Part shown: positions 39,035 through 49,271 of the stretch, piece after piece
Layout: every line of letters begins with the position of its first letter
Position numbering within the stretch: position 1 is the stretch's first letter
DNA from: Pasteurellaceae bacterium Macca
GTDB taxonomy: Bacteria > Pseudomonadota > Gammaproteobacteria > Enterobacterales > Pasteurellaceae
Assembly (NCBI GenBank): GCA_023101485.1
Contig: LVZB01000001.1
Span: forward strand, 1,351,001 to 1,415,000
Length of the DNA stretch: 64,000 nt
Direction: 5' to 3'
Position numbers and translations under genes: made by a program
Notes under the pieces: generated by a model
Database searches by the model: none
The model's input: the letters and a program-made list of their open reading frames with translations, nothing else
Told to the model about the DNA's origin: nothing

Positions 39035-40099
39035 TTAACTGTGCTGTTTCTTACGCAAACGTCGTTTATGACGACGGACAAAACGGGTGATTCGCCACGC
39101 ATGGACGATTGAATAAGAGTATAAGAAAAAGAGGGCGATAAAACCGATAAACATCATCCACTGATTCCAATAATAGACTTCACTTAATACCCCAATCATG
39201 GCGCATAATCCTGCCCCAAGGGTAATGACGCCAAGGGCTTGGCGAGAAGTTAAGCCTGCCCGCATCATCAAATGGTGAATATGCAAGCGGTCTGGGCGGA
39301 ATGGGCTTTTACCTTTTTTCAAACGGCGGAAGAAAACCGCCACCATATCAATTAACGGCACGGCAATGAGCCATAAGCCGGTAATCGGGCTAATAGGGTG
39401 ACCTTGACCTTGGGTGCTAAGGAGCAAAATCCAGATAATCGTAAAGCCAATAAGCGTACTGCCTGAATCCCCCATAAACACTTTCCAACGTGCGCCAAAT
39501 ACGCTCAAATTGAACATCGCATAGGGGGTCAAAATGACAATAATACCAAAGCACCAATAGGCTAAGGCATACTGTTCATCTAGCCACATTAACGTGCCAA
39601 GACCGGCAAAACTCACACTTGAAAGCCCTGCTAATAAGCCGTCAATACCGTCAATCATATTAAAGGCGTTGATAACGCCAATGGTAATAAAGACGGTGAG
39701 CGCCACCCCCAACGCCCCAATTTCAAGGCTAAATGGCGCGATAAGCTGACCTAAATTTTCAATCGCTAATCCGCTATAAATCATTGCCCCAGCAAGACAG
39801 GCTTGAATACCCGCACGCAAAAAAGGGCTAATATCAAAACGGTCGTCTAGCACGCCAATGACAAGCAAAATGGTTAATGCAGAGAGATAAAGCGCCGGCA
39901 AACGCATTTGCTCCCATTCTAATAGGTAAAATGCCACATTACCGAGATAAAGTGCGATACCGCCGATAAGCGGAATAACCCCTTGGTGACGTTTGCGGAA
40001 GTTGGGTTTATCTACCAGCCCTACCCACTCCGCCACAGGGCGCATAACCGTAAGTGTGAGGCAAGAAACGACAAAAACAGCCAAAAAAGTGAGCCACAT
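39035..40099 (-). CDS. wecA: UDP-GlcNAc:undecaprenyl-phosphate GlcNAc-1-phosphate transferase
   Basis: First step of ECA (and in many bacteria O-antigen) synthesis at the inner membrane. Eleven or so spans in 354 residues; family motifs FNMIDGIDGL, MGDSGST and HIHHLMMRAG are all intact. First gene of the operon; an IS1016-type element lies 280 bp upstream, beyond a USS, so the native promoter region may be shortened. Confidence 0.94.
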   Translation of the reverse strand: MWLTFLAVFVVSCLTLTVMRPVAEWVGLVDKPNFRKRHQGVIPLIGGIALYLGNVAFYLLEWEQMRLPALYLSALTILLVIGVLDDRFDISPFLRAGIQACLAGAMIYSGLAIENLGQLIAPFSLEIGALGVALTVFITIGVINAFNMIDGIDGLLAGLSSVSFAGLGTLMWLDEQYALAYWCFGIIVILTPYAMFNLSVFGARWKVFMGDSGSTLIGFTIIWILLLSTQGQGHPISPITGLWLIAVPLIDMVAVFFRRLKKGKSPFRPDRLHIHHLMMRAGLTSRQALGVITLGAGLCAMIGVLSEVYYWNQWMMFIGFIALFFLYSYSIVHAWRITRFVRRHKRRLRKKQHS

Positions 40100-40364
40100 A
40101 GACTGAATTTACCCCTAAAAAAGACTAGACAAGAAAAATGATGGCGAGCAGAATAGCATAATCATTAAAACTCTCAATGGATTTTAAACACAGGATAACC
40201 CCCTTATTTACAGAAAAAGAAGTCATGAAACGACTGAAATAGCAAGCTAATACGCAAAAACAAGCGGTCTAATTCTGTGAATAATTTGCTTTCGCCCTCA
40301 TTTTCCTTTTCGCTCACCTTAATTCTCAGTTTCCACTTCATTGTGATGACAATTTATAACCGCT

Positions 40365-41083
40365 GGGGCTGTCCTAGATAACTAGACCAAACTCTCTTTA
40401 ACTAATTGTTTTAGAAAGGAAATTTGAGACTTTAAGTTACTGTGATTAAAACGCCATTCACATTCTTTCAAATACAGCCCAAAATGAGCTTTGGGAATAC
40501 CATTAAATTTGCGTAAATGGCGTTTTGCTTGGTTCCAGAAATTCTCAATTCCGTTAATGTGATTTTGTTTTTCTGCAAAGTGCGTACTATGGTTGATACG
40601 AAAATGATTAAATTCACTCACATCAAGTACATCATAACTTCGATAGAAATCCGTGTAAACAATGCTATCAGGCTTAACTTGTTCTCGAATTATCGGTAAC
40701 AACGTGGCGGATTGCGTGTTCGGTACGGCAACAGTATAAACTTTGCCATTGCGTTTCAACAGCCCGAATACCGCAGTTTTACCCGCTGCACCACGTCCAC
40801 GCTTGCCTTTGCGTGTACCACCAAAATAGCTTTCATCGGCTTCTATTTCCCCATCAAACATCTCCAAATGTGGGCTGTTTTGATAGATAAGAAATCGCAA
40901 GCGATGAAAATAGTAAGCGGCAGTTGTCTTGTTTACATTCACTAGTTCAGCAGCAGTTCTCGCTGTAACTCCTGCAACAAACAGTTCAATAAGTTTATTT
41001 TGTTTGTGCTGACTTAAACGACTTTTTCTCATTTGACTATCTTAACCCAAATCGAGTTTTTAGTCGTTATCTAGGACAGCCCC
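40365..41083 (-). mobile_element. IS1016-type insertion sequence, copy 2
   Basis: Same 719-bp element, reversed, between the divergent wecA and hemL genes. Inverted repeats at both ends; perfect 8-bp target duplication TAACCGCT at 40357-40364 and 41084-41091. The clean duplication marks a simple, probably recent insertion. Confidence 0.95.
40382..41032 (-). CDS. IS1016-type transposase, copy 2
   Basis: 216-residue IS1595-family transposase, frame intact; DESYFGG and YTDFYRSY catalytic segments present. Differs from copy 1 at two positions near the C terminus (KAHFGLY, VKESLV). Confidence 0.93.
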   Translation of the reverse strand: MRKSRLSQHKQNKLIELFVAGVTARTAAELVNVNKTTAAYYFHRLRFLIYQNSPHLEMFDGEIEADESYFGGTRKGKRGRGAAGKTAVFGLLKRNGKVYTVAVPNTQSATLLPIIREQVKPDSIVYTDFYRSYDVLDVSEFNHFRINHSTHFAEKQNHINGIENFWNQAKRHLRKFNGIPKAHFGLYLKECEWRFNHSNLKSQISFLKQLVKESLV

Positions 41084-41150
41084 TAACCGCTTATTTGCCT
41101 CAAAAGCAGAACTCAAAGACTAAATACCTGATTTTTTTGTCTTTACCGCA

Positions 41151-41191
41151 AAAATTGCCGACTTTTACAGTAAAATGTCGGCAATTTTTTT
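41151..41191 (+). promoter_or_regulatory. Terminator-shaped long hairpin directly before hemL
   Basis: AAAATTGCCGAC (41151-41162) pairs with GTCGGCAATTTT (41177-41188), and inside it TTTTAC pairs with GTAAAA, giving a nearly continuous 18-bp stem followed by TTTTTTT. It lies 20 bp before the hemL ATG. It may insulate hemL from upstream transcripts or act as an attenuator in the hemL leader. Confidence 0.6.
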
Positions 41192-41210
41192 GAAATTTTA
41201 AGGAATCATC

Positions 41211-42494
41211 ATGACAACCTCTCAATCTCTGTTTGAAAAAGCCCAACAGGTTATTCCCGGTGGGGTAAATTCCCCCGTGCGTGCTTTCAAAGGTGTAGGT
41301 GGCACGCCCGTCTTTATTGAAAAAGCACAGGGCGCTTATATTACTGATAGCGAAGGGAAACGTTATATCGACTATGTTGGCTCTTGGGGGCCAATGGTGT
41401 TAGGGCATAACCACCCTGCAATTATTGATGCTGTCTTAAAAGCTGTGCCTAACGGATTAAGTTTTGGTGCACCTACGGCGATTGAAATTGAATTAGCGGA
41501 ACTGGTATGCAAACTCGTTCCCTCCATTGAAATGGTCAGAATGGTGAGCTCTGGCACAGAAGCGACAATGTCTGCCATTCGCCTAGCTCGTGGCTACACA
41601 GGGCGAGATAAAATCATCAAATTTGAAGGTTGTTATCACGGCCATTCAGATTCTCTCCTTGTTAAAGCTGGCTCAGGAGCATTAACCCTTGGGCAACCTA
41701 GCTCACCGGGCGTGCCAGAAGATTTCGCGAAGCATACGCTTACCTGCCAATACAATAATTTAGACTCGGTAAAACAAGCCTTTGAGCAGTATCCGAATGA
41801 GATCGCCTGCTTAATCATTGAACCAGTGGCGGGGAATATGAACTGTATTCCACCACAACAAGGCTTTTTACAAGGCTTGCGTGAGCTTTGCACCCAATAT
41901 GGTGCGGTCTTTATTATTGATGAAGTGATGACGGGCTTTCGTGTTGCCCTTGGTGGTGCGCAAAGCTACTACGGCGTAACCCCTGATTTAACCACATTAG
42001 GCAAAATTATCGGCGGTGGAATGCCAGTGGGGGCTTTCGGTGGTAAAAAAGAGATTATGCAGTTTATCGCCCCAACAGGCCCGGTTTATCAAGCCGGCAC
42101 ACTGTCTGGCAACCCGATTGCAATGTCCGCAGGTTTAGCCTGTTTAACCGAACTTGCCAAAGCTGGCAATGAAGAACAACTTGCCAACAAAACCAAAACC
42201 CTCGCCGAAGGTTTCAAAGCCCTTGCCGATAAACACGGCATTCCACTGACGGTGCAATATGTGGGCGGAATGTTCGGCTTATTCTTCACCGAGCAAAAAG
42301 CCATTACGAGCTATCAAGATGTCATGAAATGTGATGTGCAAGCCTTTAACACCTTCTTCCACAAAATGCTTGATAAAGGCATTTATCTTGCCCCAAGTGC
42401 ATTTGAAGCAGGTTTTATGTCCCTTGCCCATAGTGATGACGATATTGCTCATACCCTTGCAATGGCGGATCTCGCTTTTGCTGAGATGAAATAA
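41211..42494 (+). CDS. hemL: Glutamate-1-semialdehyde 2,1-aminomutase
   Basis: PLP/PMP enzyme making 5-aminolevulinate from glutamate-1-semialdehyde in the C5 haem pathway. Motifs: [47 protein letters not shown] and [17 protein letters not shown] with PLP Lys265, the same residue number as in E. coli. 427 residues, complete. AAGGA precedes the ATG. Confidence 0.97.
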   Translation: MTTSQSLFEKAQQVIPGGVNSPVRAFKGVGGTPVFIEKAQGAYITDSEGKRYIDYVGSWGPMVLGHNHPAIIDAVLKAVPNGLSFGAPTAIEIELAELVCKLVPSIEMVRMVSSGTEATMSAIRLARGYTGRDKIIKFEGCYHGHSDSLLVKAGSGALTLGQPSSPGVPEDFAKHTLTCQYNNLDSVKQAFEQYPNEIACLIIEPVAGNMNCIPPQQGFLQGLRELCTQYGAVFIIDEVMTGFRVALGGAQSYYGVTPDLTTLGKIIGGGMPVGAFGGKKEIMQFIAPTGPVYQAGTLSGNPIAMSAGLACLTELAKAGNEEQLANKTKTLAEGFKALADKHGIPLTVQYVGGMFGLFFTEQKAITSYQDVMKCDVQAFNTFFHKMLDKGIYLAPSAFEAGFMSLAHSDDDIAHTLAMADLAFAEMK

Positions 42495-42648
42495 CCCAAA
42501 ACTCAACCTGAATTTCCCATTTTTGCGACTTTACGTTAGAATTGCCGATTCCGTGGGAGATTCAGGTTCTACCTTTTTACAAAAGGTAAAATCCCTTTAT
42601 AACAATAAATAGAATCTCACTACGTTTTTATCTAAGGAGAAATCATTT

Positions 42649-43998
42649 ATGGAATTAATTATCGGCTTAATTGCCGTCATACTGGTTGGCTACTATATTG
42701 TAAAAGGCTATTCAGCAACGGGCGTGCTAATGGCGGTCGGTTTATTGCTACTGTTATGTAGCGTACTGCTTGATAAAGCCGTTTTACCGAGCAATGTAAA
42801 ATCTACGGGAAGTCTCTATCTCGATATTTTTGAATACGTCAAATATTTGTTGATGAACCGCGGTGGCAACCTCGGTATGCTAATTATGGTGCTGTGTGGA
42901 TTTGCAGCCTATATGACCCATTTAGGGGCGAATGATATGGTGGTGAAACTTGTTTCCCAGCCACTAAAACATATTAAATCGCCTTATATTTTAATGGTGG
43001 TGGCGTATTTCTTGGCGTGTTTGATGTCCCTCGCTGTGCCTTCTGCCACCGGCTTAGGTGTCTTATTGATGGCAACGCTGTTCCCACTGATGGTTAATGT
43101 TGGTATTTCAAGAGGTGCAGCGGCAGCCATTTGTGCTTCGCCTGCCGCCATTATTTTATCGCCAACTTCTGGAGATGTGGTGTTAGCGGCGGAAGTGTCG
43201 AAAATGCCACTGTTAGAATTTGCGTTTAATCTGACTTTGCCGATCTCTATTTCGGCGATTATTGCCATTGCGATTAGCCATTTCTTCTGGCAACGCTATT
43301 TAGATCGCAAAGAAGGGCATAAAGCAGAAATGTTGGATATTAAAGAGATTCACACCACTGCCCCACGTTTTTATGCGATTTTACCTTTTACTCCGATTAT
43401 TGGCGTATTGATTTTTGATGGTAAACTCGCCCCTGAATTACACATTATAACTATTATTGTGATCTGTTTATTGCTCGTGGCAGTGATTGATTTTTGCCGA
43501 ACATTGAGTGCGAAAAAAGTCTATGAGAATTTAAATAGTGCTTATCAAGGTATGGCGGATGCTTTTTCAAGCGTAGTAATGCTGTTAGTCGCAGCCGGCG
43601 TATTTGCTCAAGGGTTAAGCACCGTTGGCTTTATTCATTCTTTGATCGAATCAGTACAATCGTTTGGTAGCGGTGGCTTTGTGATGATGATCGCCTTAGC
43701 GATTATCACCGCCTTAGCCGCAATTACGACAGGTTCAGGCAATGCACCGTTCTATGCCTTTGTGGAGTTAATTCCAAAACTCGCCACACAAATGGGCGTC
43801 AACCCTGCCTATTTAACTATTCCAATGCTCCAAGCCTCGAACCTTGGACGGAGCTTATCCCCCGTTTCAGGCGTTGTGGTCGCGGTTTCAGGTATGGCAA
43901 AAATCTCCCCATTTGAAGTGGTAAAACGCATTTCTGTACCAATGATTGTGGGGCTAATCGTGGTGATTACCGCCACGCAAATTTTAGTGGTGGCTTAG
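42649..43998 (+). CDS. DcuC-family C4-dicarboxylate carrier
   Basis: Inner-membrane transporter of 449 residues with about twelve spans. CSVLLDKAVLPS, MAVPSATGLG-like LAVPSATGLGVLLMATLFPL, SPTSGDVVLAAE and GSGNAPFYAFVELIP fit the DcuC family of anaerobic dicarboxylate carriers. The symbol is withheld because the family includes relatives with other substrates. AAGGAG lies before the ATG. The 154-bp upstream stretch includes a hairpin (TACCTTTT with AAAAGGTA) and paired GAGATTC/GAATCTC arms. Confidence 0.82.
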   Translation: MELIIGLIAVILVGYYIVKGYSATGVLMAVGLLLLLCSVLLDKAVLPSNVKSTGSLYLDIFEYVKYLLMNRGGNLGMLIMVLCGFAAYMTHLGANDMVVKLVSQPLKHIKSPYILMVVAYFLACLMSLAVPSATGLGVLLMATLFPLMVNVGISRGAAAAICASPAAIILSPTSGDVVLAAEVSKMPLLEFAFNLTLPISISAIIAIAISHFFWQRYLDRKEGHKAEMLDIKEIHTTAPRFYAILPFTPIIGVLIFDGKLAPELHIITIIVICLLLVAVIDFCRTLSAKKVYENLNSAYQGMADAFSSVVMLLVAAGVFAQGLSTVGFIHSLIESVQSFGSGGFVMMIALAIITALAAITTGSGNAPFYAFVELIPKLATQMGVNPAYLTIPMLQASNLGRSLSPVSGVVVAVSGMAKISPFEVVKRISVPMIVGLIVVITATQILVVA

Positions 43999-44001
43999 TG
44001 A

Positions 44002-44062
44002 AAACAAGCGGTCGGATTTTATAAACTTTTTGCAAAATGTTTAAAAATTTTGACCGCTTGGG
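44002..44062. terminator. Opposed USS pair behind the DcuC-family gene
   Basis: ACAAGCGGTC (44004-44013) and GACCGCTTG (44052-44060) are opposed, with partly complementary AT-rich interior; plausible weak terminator. Confidence 0.5.
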
Positions 44063-44098
44063 AGTGAATCTCCTACATTATATTGCGGAATACATTTG

Positions 44099-44266
44099 AT
44101 GACTCAAAAAGAAATTATCCAAAAACAGAAAGAGCTTGAAGTGCTATATTCGGCTTGGATGGCAGAAAAAATGAAAAAAGAAGTGCTGACCTTCAAGCGT
44201 AAAAATGGCGAAACAGTCCGTCATTATCCTGATGGGCGTGAAGAAGTTATTCGTAATGAACACTAA
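44099..44266 (+). CDS. Small hypothetical protein, 55 residues
   Basis: Short open frame, highly charged: TQKEIIQKQKELEVLYSAW then MKKEVLTFKRKNGETVRHYPDGREEVIRNEH. The N-terminal half looks like an amphipathic helix, and the second half (FKRKNGETVRHYPDGREE) like a small beta unit. No family recognised. A TATTGCGGAA element 8 bp before the ATG recurs just after the gene. Coding status rests on length, composition and start context only. Confidence 0.5.
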   Translation: MTQKEIIQKQKELEVLYSAWMAEKMKKEVLTFKRKNGETVRHYPDGREEVIRNEH

Positions 44267-44311
44267 TTTAGCTATTTTTTATTGCGGAACAAATAGTGCA
44301 GGTAAAATATA

Positions 44312-44383
44312 ATGAAATCATCTGAAAAGAGTTTATTGACTTGGTGTGAAAGCTTGTTGAATGATTTAGGTGAGGATATTTAG
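44312..44383 (+). CDS. Possible 23-residue leader peptide
   Basis: MKSSEKSLLTWCESLLNDLG... ends with TAG immediately followed by the ATG of the next gene (TAGATG), suggesting translational coupling. It may equally be chance. Confidence 0.25.
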   Translation: MKSSEKSLLTWCESLLNDLGEDI

Positions 44384-44860
44384 ATGATAAGCTGTATTTG
44401 TCTATTTATTGCATTCGCAACAATTTTTATTCGTAAAGAACAATGGGATAGATCATTAGATCGCTTATCTCTTTATTCTGCAATATTTTTATTACTTGTT
44501 CAAGGTTATTTTTGGTTTAAGATTAGCAATTCTTATCAATATTTGACTATAACAAAAGAATATAGAGATATTATTGACAGTTTTATTCTGTTTATAACAT
44601 TTCAATTTATTCTTCCTATATTAGTTTTATTGTTTTCTCTTTATATAAAACATAGAGAGAATGATGAGCGGGGTGTAATGTATTACATTATTATGGCAGG
44701 TTCATTTCAAATAGCATTGATAATGACAGCAAGTAATTTTGAAATATTAACTGCTTTGAGCAAAATAGTATTTAATTTTTTGTACCTAGTAGTACCCGGA
44801 TATGTACTATTAGATCTATCTTTGAAAAATAGTTTTTTAAATAAAGAGAAAAACCAATGA
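44384..44860 (+). CDS. AT-rich four- or five-span membrane protein, unknown
   Basis: 158 residues, strongly hydrophobic (spans near 1-16, 28-46, 66-88, 100-120, 125-146), with a lysine-rich C terminus. Base composition is clearly more AT-rich than the neighbouring valS and dcuC-like genes, suggesting transfer. No family recognised. Its end overlaps the valS start by 4 bp (ATGA), so it is translationally coupled to valS. Confidence 0.6.
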   Translation: MISCICLFIAFATIFIRKEQWDRSLDRLSLYSAIFLLLVQGYFWFKISNSYQYLTITKEYRDIIDSFILFITFQFILPILVLLFSLYIKHRENDERGVMYYIIMAGSFQIALIMTASNFEILTALSKIVFNFLYLVVPGYVLLDLSLKNSFLNKEKNQ

Positions 44861-47724
44861 CAAAACCATTCCAAATGGCAGACCGCTTTGATGCGTCCGC
44901 AGTAGAACAAGCCCTTTATAAACACTGGGAAGAGCAAGGCTATTTTAAGCCGAATGAAAATCCAAATGTGCCGAGTTATTGCATTGCAATTCCGCCGCCG
45001 AATGTGACGGGTTCGTTGCATATGGGACACGCTTTCCAACAAACGTTAATGGATACGTTAATCCGCTTTAACCGTATGGAAGGCAATAATACCCTTTGGC
45101 AGGCAGGCACAGACCACGCGGGTATCGCCACACAAATGGTGGTGGAGCGTAAAATCGCTGCCGAAGAGGGCAAAACTCGCCACGATTATGGGCGTGAAGC
45201 CTTTATCAATAAAATCTGGGACTGGAAAGCTTATTCCGGCGGGACAATCAGCCAACAGATGAAACGTTTGGGTAATTCCATCGACTGGGATCGTGAACGT
45301 TTTACGATGGACGAAGGGTTATCCAACGCGGTAAAAGAAGTCTTTGTTCGCTTACACGAAGAGGGTTTAATTTACCGTGGGAAGCGTCTTGTTAATTGGG
45401 ATCCAAAGCTCCACACTGCAATTTCTGATTTAGAAGTGGAAAATAAAGAGAGCAAAGGCTCGCTTTGGCATTTCCGCTATCCGTTAGCCAATGGTGCAAA
45501 AACCGCTGACGGTAAAGATTATCTCGTCGTGGCAACAACTCGCCCTGAAACAATGCTCGGTGATACGGCGGTGGCAGTTCATCCTGATGATGAACGCTAT
45601 CAATCTCTTATCGGCAAAACCGTTGTTCTCCCGTTAGCAAACCGTGAAATTCCAATTATTGCAGATGATTATGTTGATCGTGAATTTGGAACAGGCGTGG
45701 TAAAAATCACCCCAGCACACGATTTCAACGACTACGAAGTCGGCAAACGTCACCAACTGCCGATGGTCAATGTTTTAACGCTCAATGCCGATATTCGTGA
45801 TGAAGCAGAAATTATTGGTACAGACGGCAAACCTTGCCACAACTACCAAGCCGATATTCCAGCGGATTACCGCGGTTTAGAGCGTTTTGTTGCCCGTAAA
45901 AAAATCGTGGCTGACTTTGAAGCCCTCGGCTTATTAGAAGAGATTAAACCTCACGATCTGAAAGTCCCTTATGGCGACCGTGGCGGTGTGCCGATTGAAC
46001 CTATGCTCACCGACCAATGGTATGTTAGCGTGAAGCCCCTTGCAGAAGTGGCAACCAAAGCGGTGGAAGATGGTGAAATCCAATTTGTGCCGAAACAGTA
46101 TGAAAATCTCTACTTCTCGTGGATGCGTGATATTCAAGATTGGTGTATTTCTCGCCAACTTTGGTGGGGACACCGTATTCCCGCTTGGTATGATGAACAA
46201 GGTAATATCTATGTTGCACGGAGTGAAGAAGAAGCCCGTGCCAAACACAATTTGCCTGCCGATCTCGCTTTAAGACAAGATGAAGATGTGCTTGATACGT
46301 GGTTCTCATCGGGTTTATGGACTTTCTCGACCTTAGGCTGGCCAGAGCAGACCCAAGATCTCAAAATGTTCCACCCAACGGATGTATTGATCACTGGCTT
46401 TGACATCATCTTCTTCTGGGTTGCTCGAATGATTATGTTTACCATGCACTTCATCAAAGACGAAAATGGCAAACCCCAAGTGCCATTTAAAACCGTCTAT
46501 GTTACGGGCTTAATCCGTGATGAGCAGGGGCAAAAAATGTCGAAATCGAAGGGTAACGTCCTCGATCCGATTGATATGATTGACGGTATCAGCCTTGAAG
46601 ATCTACTCGAAAAACGCACCGGCAATATGATGCAGCCGCAATTAGCAGAAAAAATTGCCAAAGCAACACGCAAAGAGTTTGAAAATGGTATCTCTGCCCA
46701 CGGCACCGACGCCCTTCGCTTTACTCTTGTGGCATTAGCAAGCAACGGGCGCGATATTAACTGGGATATGAAACGCCTTGAAGGCTACCGCAATTTCTGT
46801 AATAAATTATGGAATGCAAGCCGTTATGTGCTGATGAACTTAAATGAGTTGGATCTCCCAGAAGGTGAAATGGAATTTAGCTTAGCAGATCGTTGGATCT
46901 TGGCTGAATTTAATCAAACGGTGAAAACCTTCCGCGAATCCCTCGCCCAATACCGCTTCGATTTAGTGGCCAACGCCCTTTACGAATTTACATGGAACCA
47001 ATTCTGCGACTGGTATTTAGAATTTACAAAACCGATTTTTGCCAACGGTAGTGATGCCCAAAAACGTGCCGCAAGCTATACGCTCATTAGCGTATTAGAG
47101 AAACTTCTCCGCTTAGCTCACCCAGTGATTCCATTTATTACCGAAGAAATTTGGCAGAAAGTGAAAGGTTTTGCCGGTGTGGAAGGCGACACCATTATGT
47201 TACAGCCATTCCCAAGCTTCGATGAAAATCGAGTTGATGAACAAGCGATTACACAAATCAACTGGATTAAAGAGATCATCATTGCTGTGCGAAATATCCG
47301 TGCGGAAAGCAATATTGCCCCAAGCAAAGGATTAGATTTAATGCTCCGTAACGTCAATGACCACGATAGCAAAATTTTAGAAAAATCCGACCGCTTGTTA
47401 AAAGCGATGGCGAAGCTAGATAGCGTTTCAATCCTAAAAGCGGGCGAAGAACCACCGCTTTCTGTGGCAAAACTGATCGGCAACCAAGAGCTTTTCGTCC
47501 CAATGGCAGGCTTTATCAATAAAGAAACCGAACTTGCCCGCTTAACCAAAGAGATTGAAAAACTCAAAGGCGAAGTGGCAAGAATTGAAGCCAAGCTCAG
47601 CAACGAAGCCTTTGTCGCCAAAGCCCCAGAGCAAGTGATTGTGAAGGAAAGGGAAAAAATGGCAGGCTACCAAGAAGGTATGGAAAAACTCCAAGCACAG
47701 TTTAAGGCGATTGAGATGCTTTAA
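44857..47724 (+). CDS. valS: Valyl-tRNA synthetase
   Basis: Class I synthetase charging tRNA-Val. HIGH motif in [14 protein letters not shown] (residues about 47-60), large CP1 editing domain with [23 protein letters not shown] motif in [14 protein letters not shown], and a C-terminal coiled coil ([18 protein letters not shown]). 955 residues, normal length. In many gammaproteobacteria holC lies before valS; here that place holds the small AT-rich genes. Confidence 0.97.
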   Translation: MTKPFQMADRFDASAVEQALYKHWEEQGYFKPNENPNVPSYCIAIPPPNVTGSLHMGHAFQQTLMDTLIRFNRMEGNNTLWQAGTDHAGIATQMVVERKIAAEEGKTRHDYGREAFINKIWDWKAYSGGTISQQMKRLGNSIDWDRERFTMDEGLSNAVKEVFVRLHEEGLIYRGKRLVNWDPKLHTAISDLEVENKESKGSLWHFRYPLANGAKTADGKDYLVVATTRPETMLGDTAVAVHPDDERYQSLIGKTVVLPLANREIPIIADDYVDREFGTGVVKITPAHDFNDYEVGKRHQLPMVNVLTLNADIRDEAEIIGTDGKPCHNYQADIPADYRGLERFVARKKIVADFEALGLLEEIKPHDLKVPYGDRGGVPIEPMLTDQWYVSVKPLAEVATKAVEDGEIQFVPKQYENLYFSWMRDIQDWCISRQLWWGHRIPAWYDEQGNIYVARSEEEARAKHNLPADLALRQDEDVLDTWFSSGLWTFSTLGWPEQTQDLKMFHPTDVLITGFDIIFFWVARMIMFTMHFIKDENGKPQVPFKTVYVTGLIRDEQGQKMSKSKGNVLDPIDMIDGISLEDLLEKRTGNMMQPQLAEKIAKATRKEFENGISAHGTDALRFTLVALASNGRDINWDMKRLEGYRNFCNKLWNASRYVLMNLNELDLPEGEMEFSLADRWILAEFNQTVKTFRESLAQYRFDLVANALYEFTWNQFCDWYLEFTKPIFANGSDAQKRAASYTLISVLEKLLRLAHPVIPFITEEIWQKVKGFAGVEGDTIMLQPFPSFDENRVDEQAITQINWIKEIIIAVRNIRAESNIAPSKGLDLMLRNVNDHDSKILEKSDRLLKAMAKLDSVSILKAGEEPPLSVAKLIGNQELFVPMAGFINKETELARLTKEIEKLKGEVARIEAKLSNEAFVAKAPEQVIVKEREKMAGYQEGMEKLQAQFKAIEML

Positions 47725-47727
47725 TTT

Positions 47728-47766
47728 AAAAAGCCATGGAGAAAATTCCTCCATGGCTTTTTTATA
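47728..47766 (+). terminator. Terminator of valS
   Basis: AAAGCCATGGAG (47730-47741) and CTCCATGGCTTT (47749-47760) form a 12-bp stem followed by TTTTAT. Confidence 0.88.
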
Positions 47767-47813
47767 ACTATACTAGTTACATCAAATCTAAATCATCTAT
47801 ATAGGTTTAATTT

Positions 47814-49271
47814 ATGAATGAACATATTATTACCCCTTATGCCCCAATATTAGTAGAATCAATTCGATCTATTGGCTACTCTTTTGAATCCGCACTTTCA
47901 GATATTATTGATAATAGTATTTCAAAACAAGCTCAAAATATAAGCATATATTTTGATTCAAATAGCCCCCAATATGTAGCAATTGTTGATGATGGTTGCG
48001 GGATGTCCAAAGAAGAATTACTTAATGCAATGCGTTATGGAAGTAAAAAGTCAACGGAAGAAAGAGACAAAGAAGATCTAGGTCGTTTTGGTTTAGGATT
48101 AAAAACAGCATCACTATCACAATGCCGTATTTTAACTGTAATTACGAAAAAAAATAATAAGAGATTTGCCGCACAATGGGATATTGATTATGTTATAGCA
48201 ACTAACGATTGGACATTGAAGTTTTTTGATGAGACTCAAGTAAATACATTGCAATTTTTTCATTACTTGGATAAACAAGAGTCCGGAACTATCGTTGTTT
48301 GGGAAAATTTTGATAGAATAGTTGATAGCTCTATTGAGTTGAATAAGGTTTTCGATGAGAAAATAGAGATTGCTAGACAACATATCTCATTAGTTTTCCA
48401 TAGATTTATAAATAAGAAAAAAATAAATATTAGATTTAATGATATGCTAGTTGATTCTATAGATCCTTTCTTAACTGAACATCCTGCGACGCAAATCTTA
48501 GATACACATAGAATTGCAATTGATAATGAAGATATTTATATTAAACCTTATATTTTACCTCACTTAAATAAACTTAAAGAAAAAGATAAAAAGAAATTAG
48601 GTGATATTAGTGAATTAAGAAGAAACCAAGGATTTTATGTTTATAGAAATAATCGGCTAATTATTTGGGGAACTTGGTTTAGATTAGTAAAACAACTCGA
48701 ATTAAATAAGCTTGCTAGAATTAGCATTGATATTCCAAATTCACTTGATCATATTTGGGATATTGATATTAAAAAATCTAGTGCTTCATTACCTAATATT
48801 ATTAGAAAGAGCTTAGTATCTATCGTTGAAAAAACTATTGGGCGTAGTGAACGAGTATATCGTTATCGAGGAAGGAATATTCAAAATAATAATATACAGC
48901 ATATTTGGAATCTTATTGAAAATAGAGGAACTTATCAATACCAAATTAATAGAAATTCAGTATTTTATAAGAGACTTGAGGAAATGATTAATGAAAAAGA
49001 TTTGAGATATTTAGATTTATTTATCAAAAGTATTGAAGATATGTTCCCTTATGCAGATGTATATCTCAGACAAGCTCAAAGTGAAAGTAAAATCGCTGAA
49101 AATAGTATGTCAGAAGATGAAATATATACCATAGGACGTGAACTCCTACACTCAATGAGTAATGAATTAGAAAGAAAAATATTTTTAGAATCACTAGATA
49201 ATATCGATTTATTTAAAAAATACCCTACTGTAATCAATACATTATTAAGAGAGGCTAATTATGAATGTTAA
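47814..49271 (+). CDS. GHKL ATPase of MORC/MutL type, defence island gene 1
   Basis: Predicted ATP-driven DNA clamp of the gyrase-Hsp90-histidine kinase-MutL fold. Bergerat motifs: N box SDIIDNS (29-35, with Asp33-Asn34), G1 DDGCGM (59-64), G2 GRFGLGLKTAS (90-100). A transducer-like middle with a conserved-looking Lys (IDIKKSSASLP) follows, then a C-terminal helical part to residue 485. Prokaryotic MORC-like ATPases of this kind were predicted by comparative genomics to work in restriction-type operons with Z1 proteins and methyltransferases. AT-rich codon use; the stop overlaps the next start by 11 bp. Role here is inferred from context. Confidence 0.85.
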   Translation: MNEHIITPYAPILVESIRSIGYSFESALSDIIDNSISKQAQNISIYFDSNSPQYVAIVDDGCGMSKEELLNAMRYGSKKSTEERDKEDLGRFGLGLKTASLSQCRILTVITKKNNKRFAAQWDIDYVIATNDWTLKFFDETQVNTLQFFHYLDKQESGTIVVWENFDRIVDSSIELNKVFDEKIEIARQHISLVFHRFINKKKINIRFNDMLVDSIDPFLTEHPATQILDTHRIAIDNEDIYIKPYILPHLNKLKEKDKKKLGDISELRRNQGFYVYRNNRLIIWGTWFRLVKQLELNKLARISIDIPNSLDHIWDIDIKKSSASLPNIIRKSLVSIVEKTIGRSERVYRYRGRNIQNNNIQHIWNLIENRGTYQYQINRNSVFYKRLEEMINEKDLRYLDLFIKSIEDMFPYADVYLRQAQSESKIAENSMSEDEIYTIGRELLHSMSNELERKIFLESLDNIDLFKKYPTVINTLLREANYEC

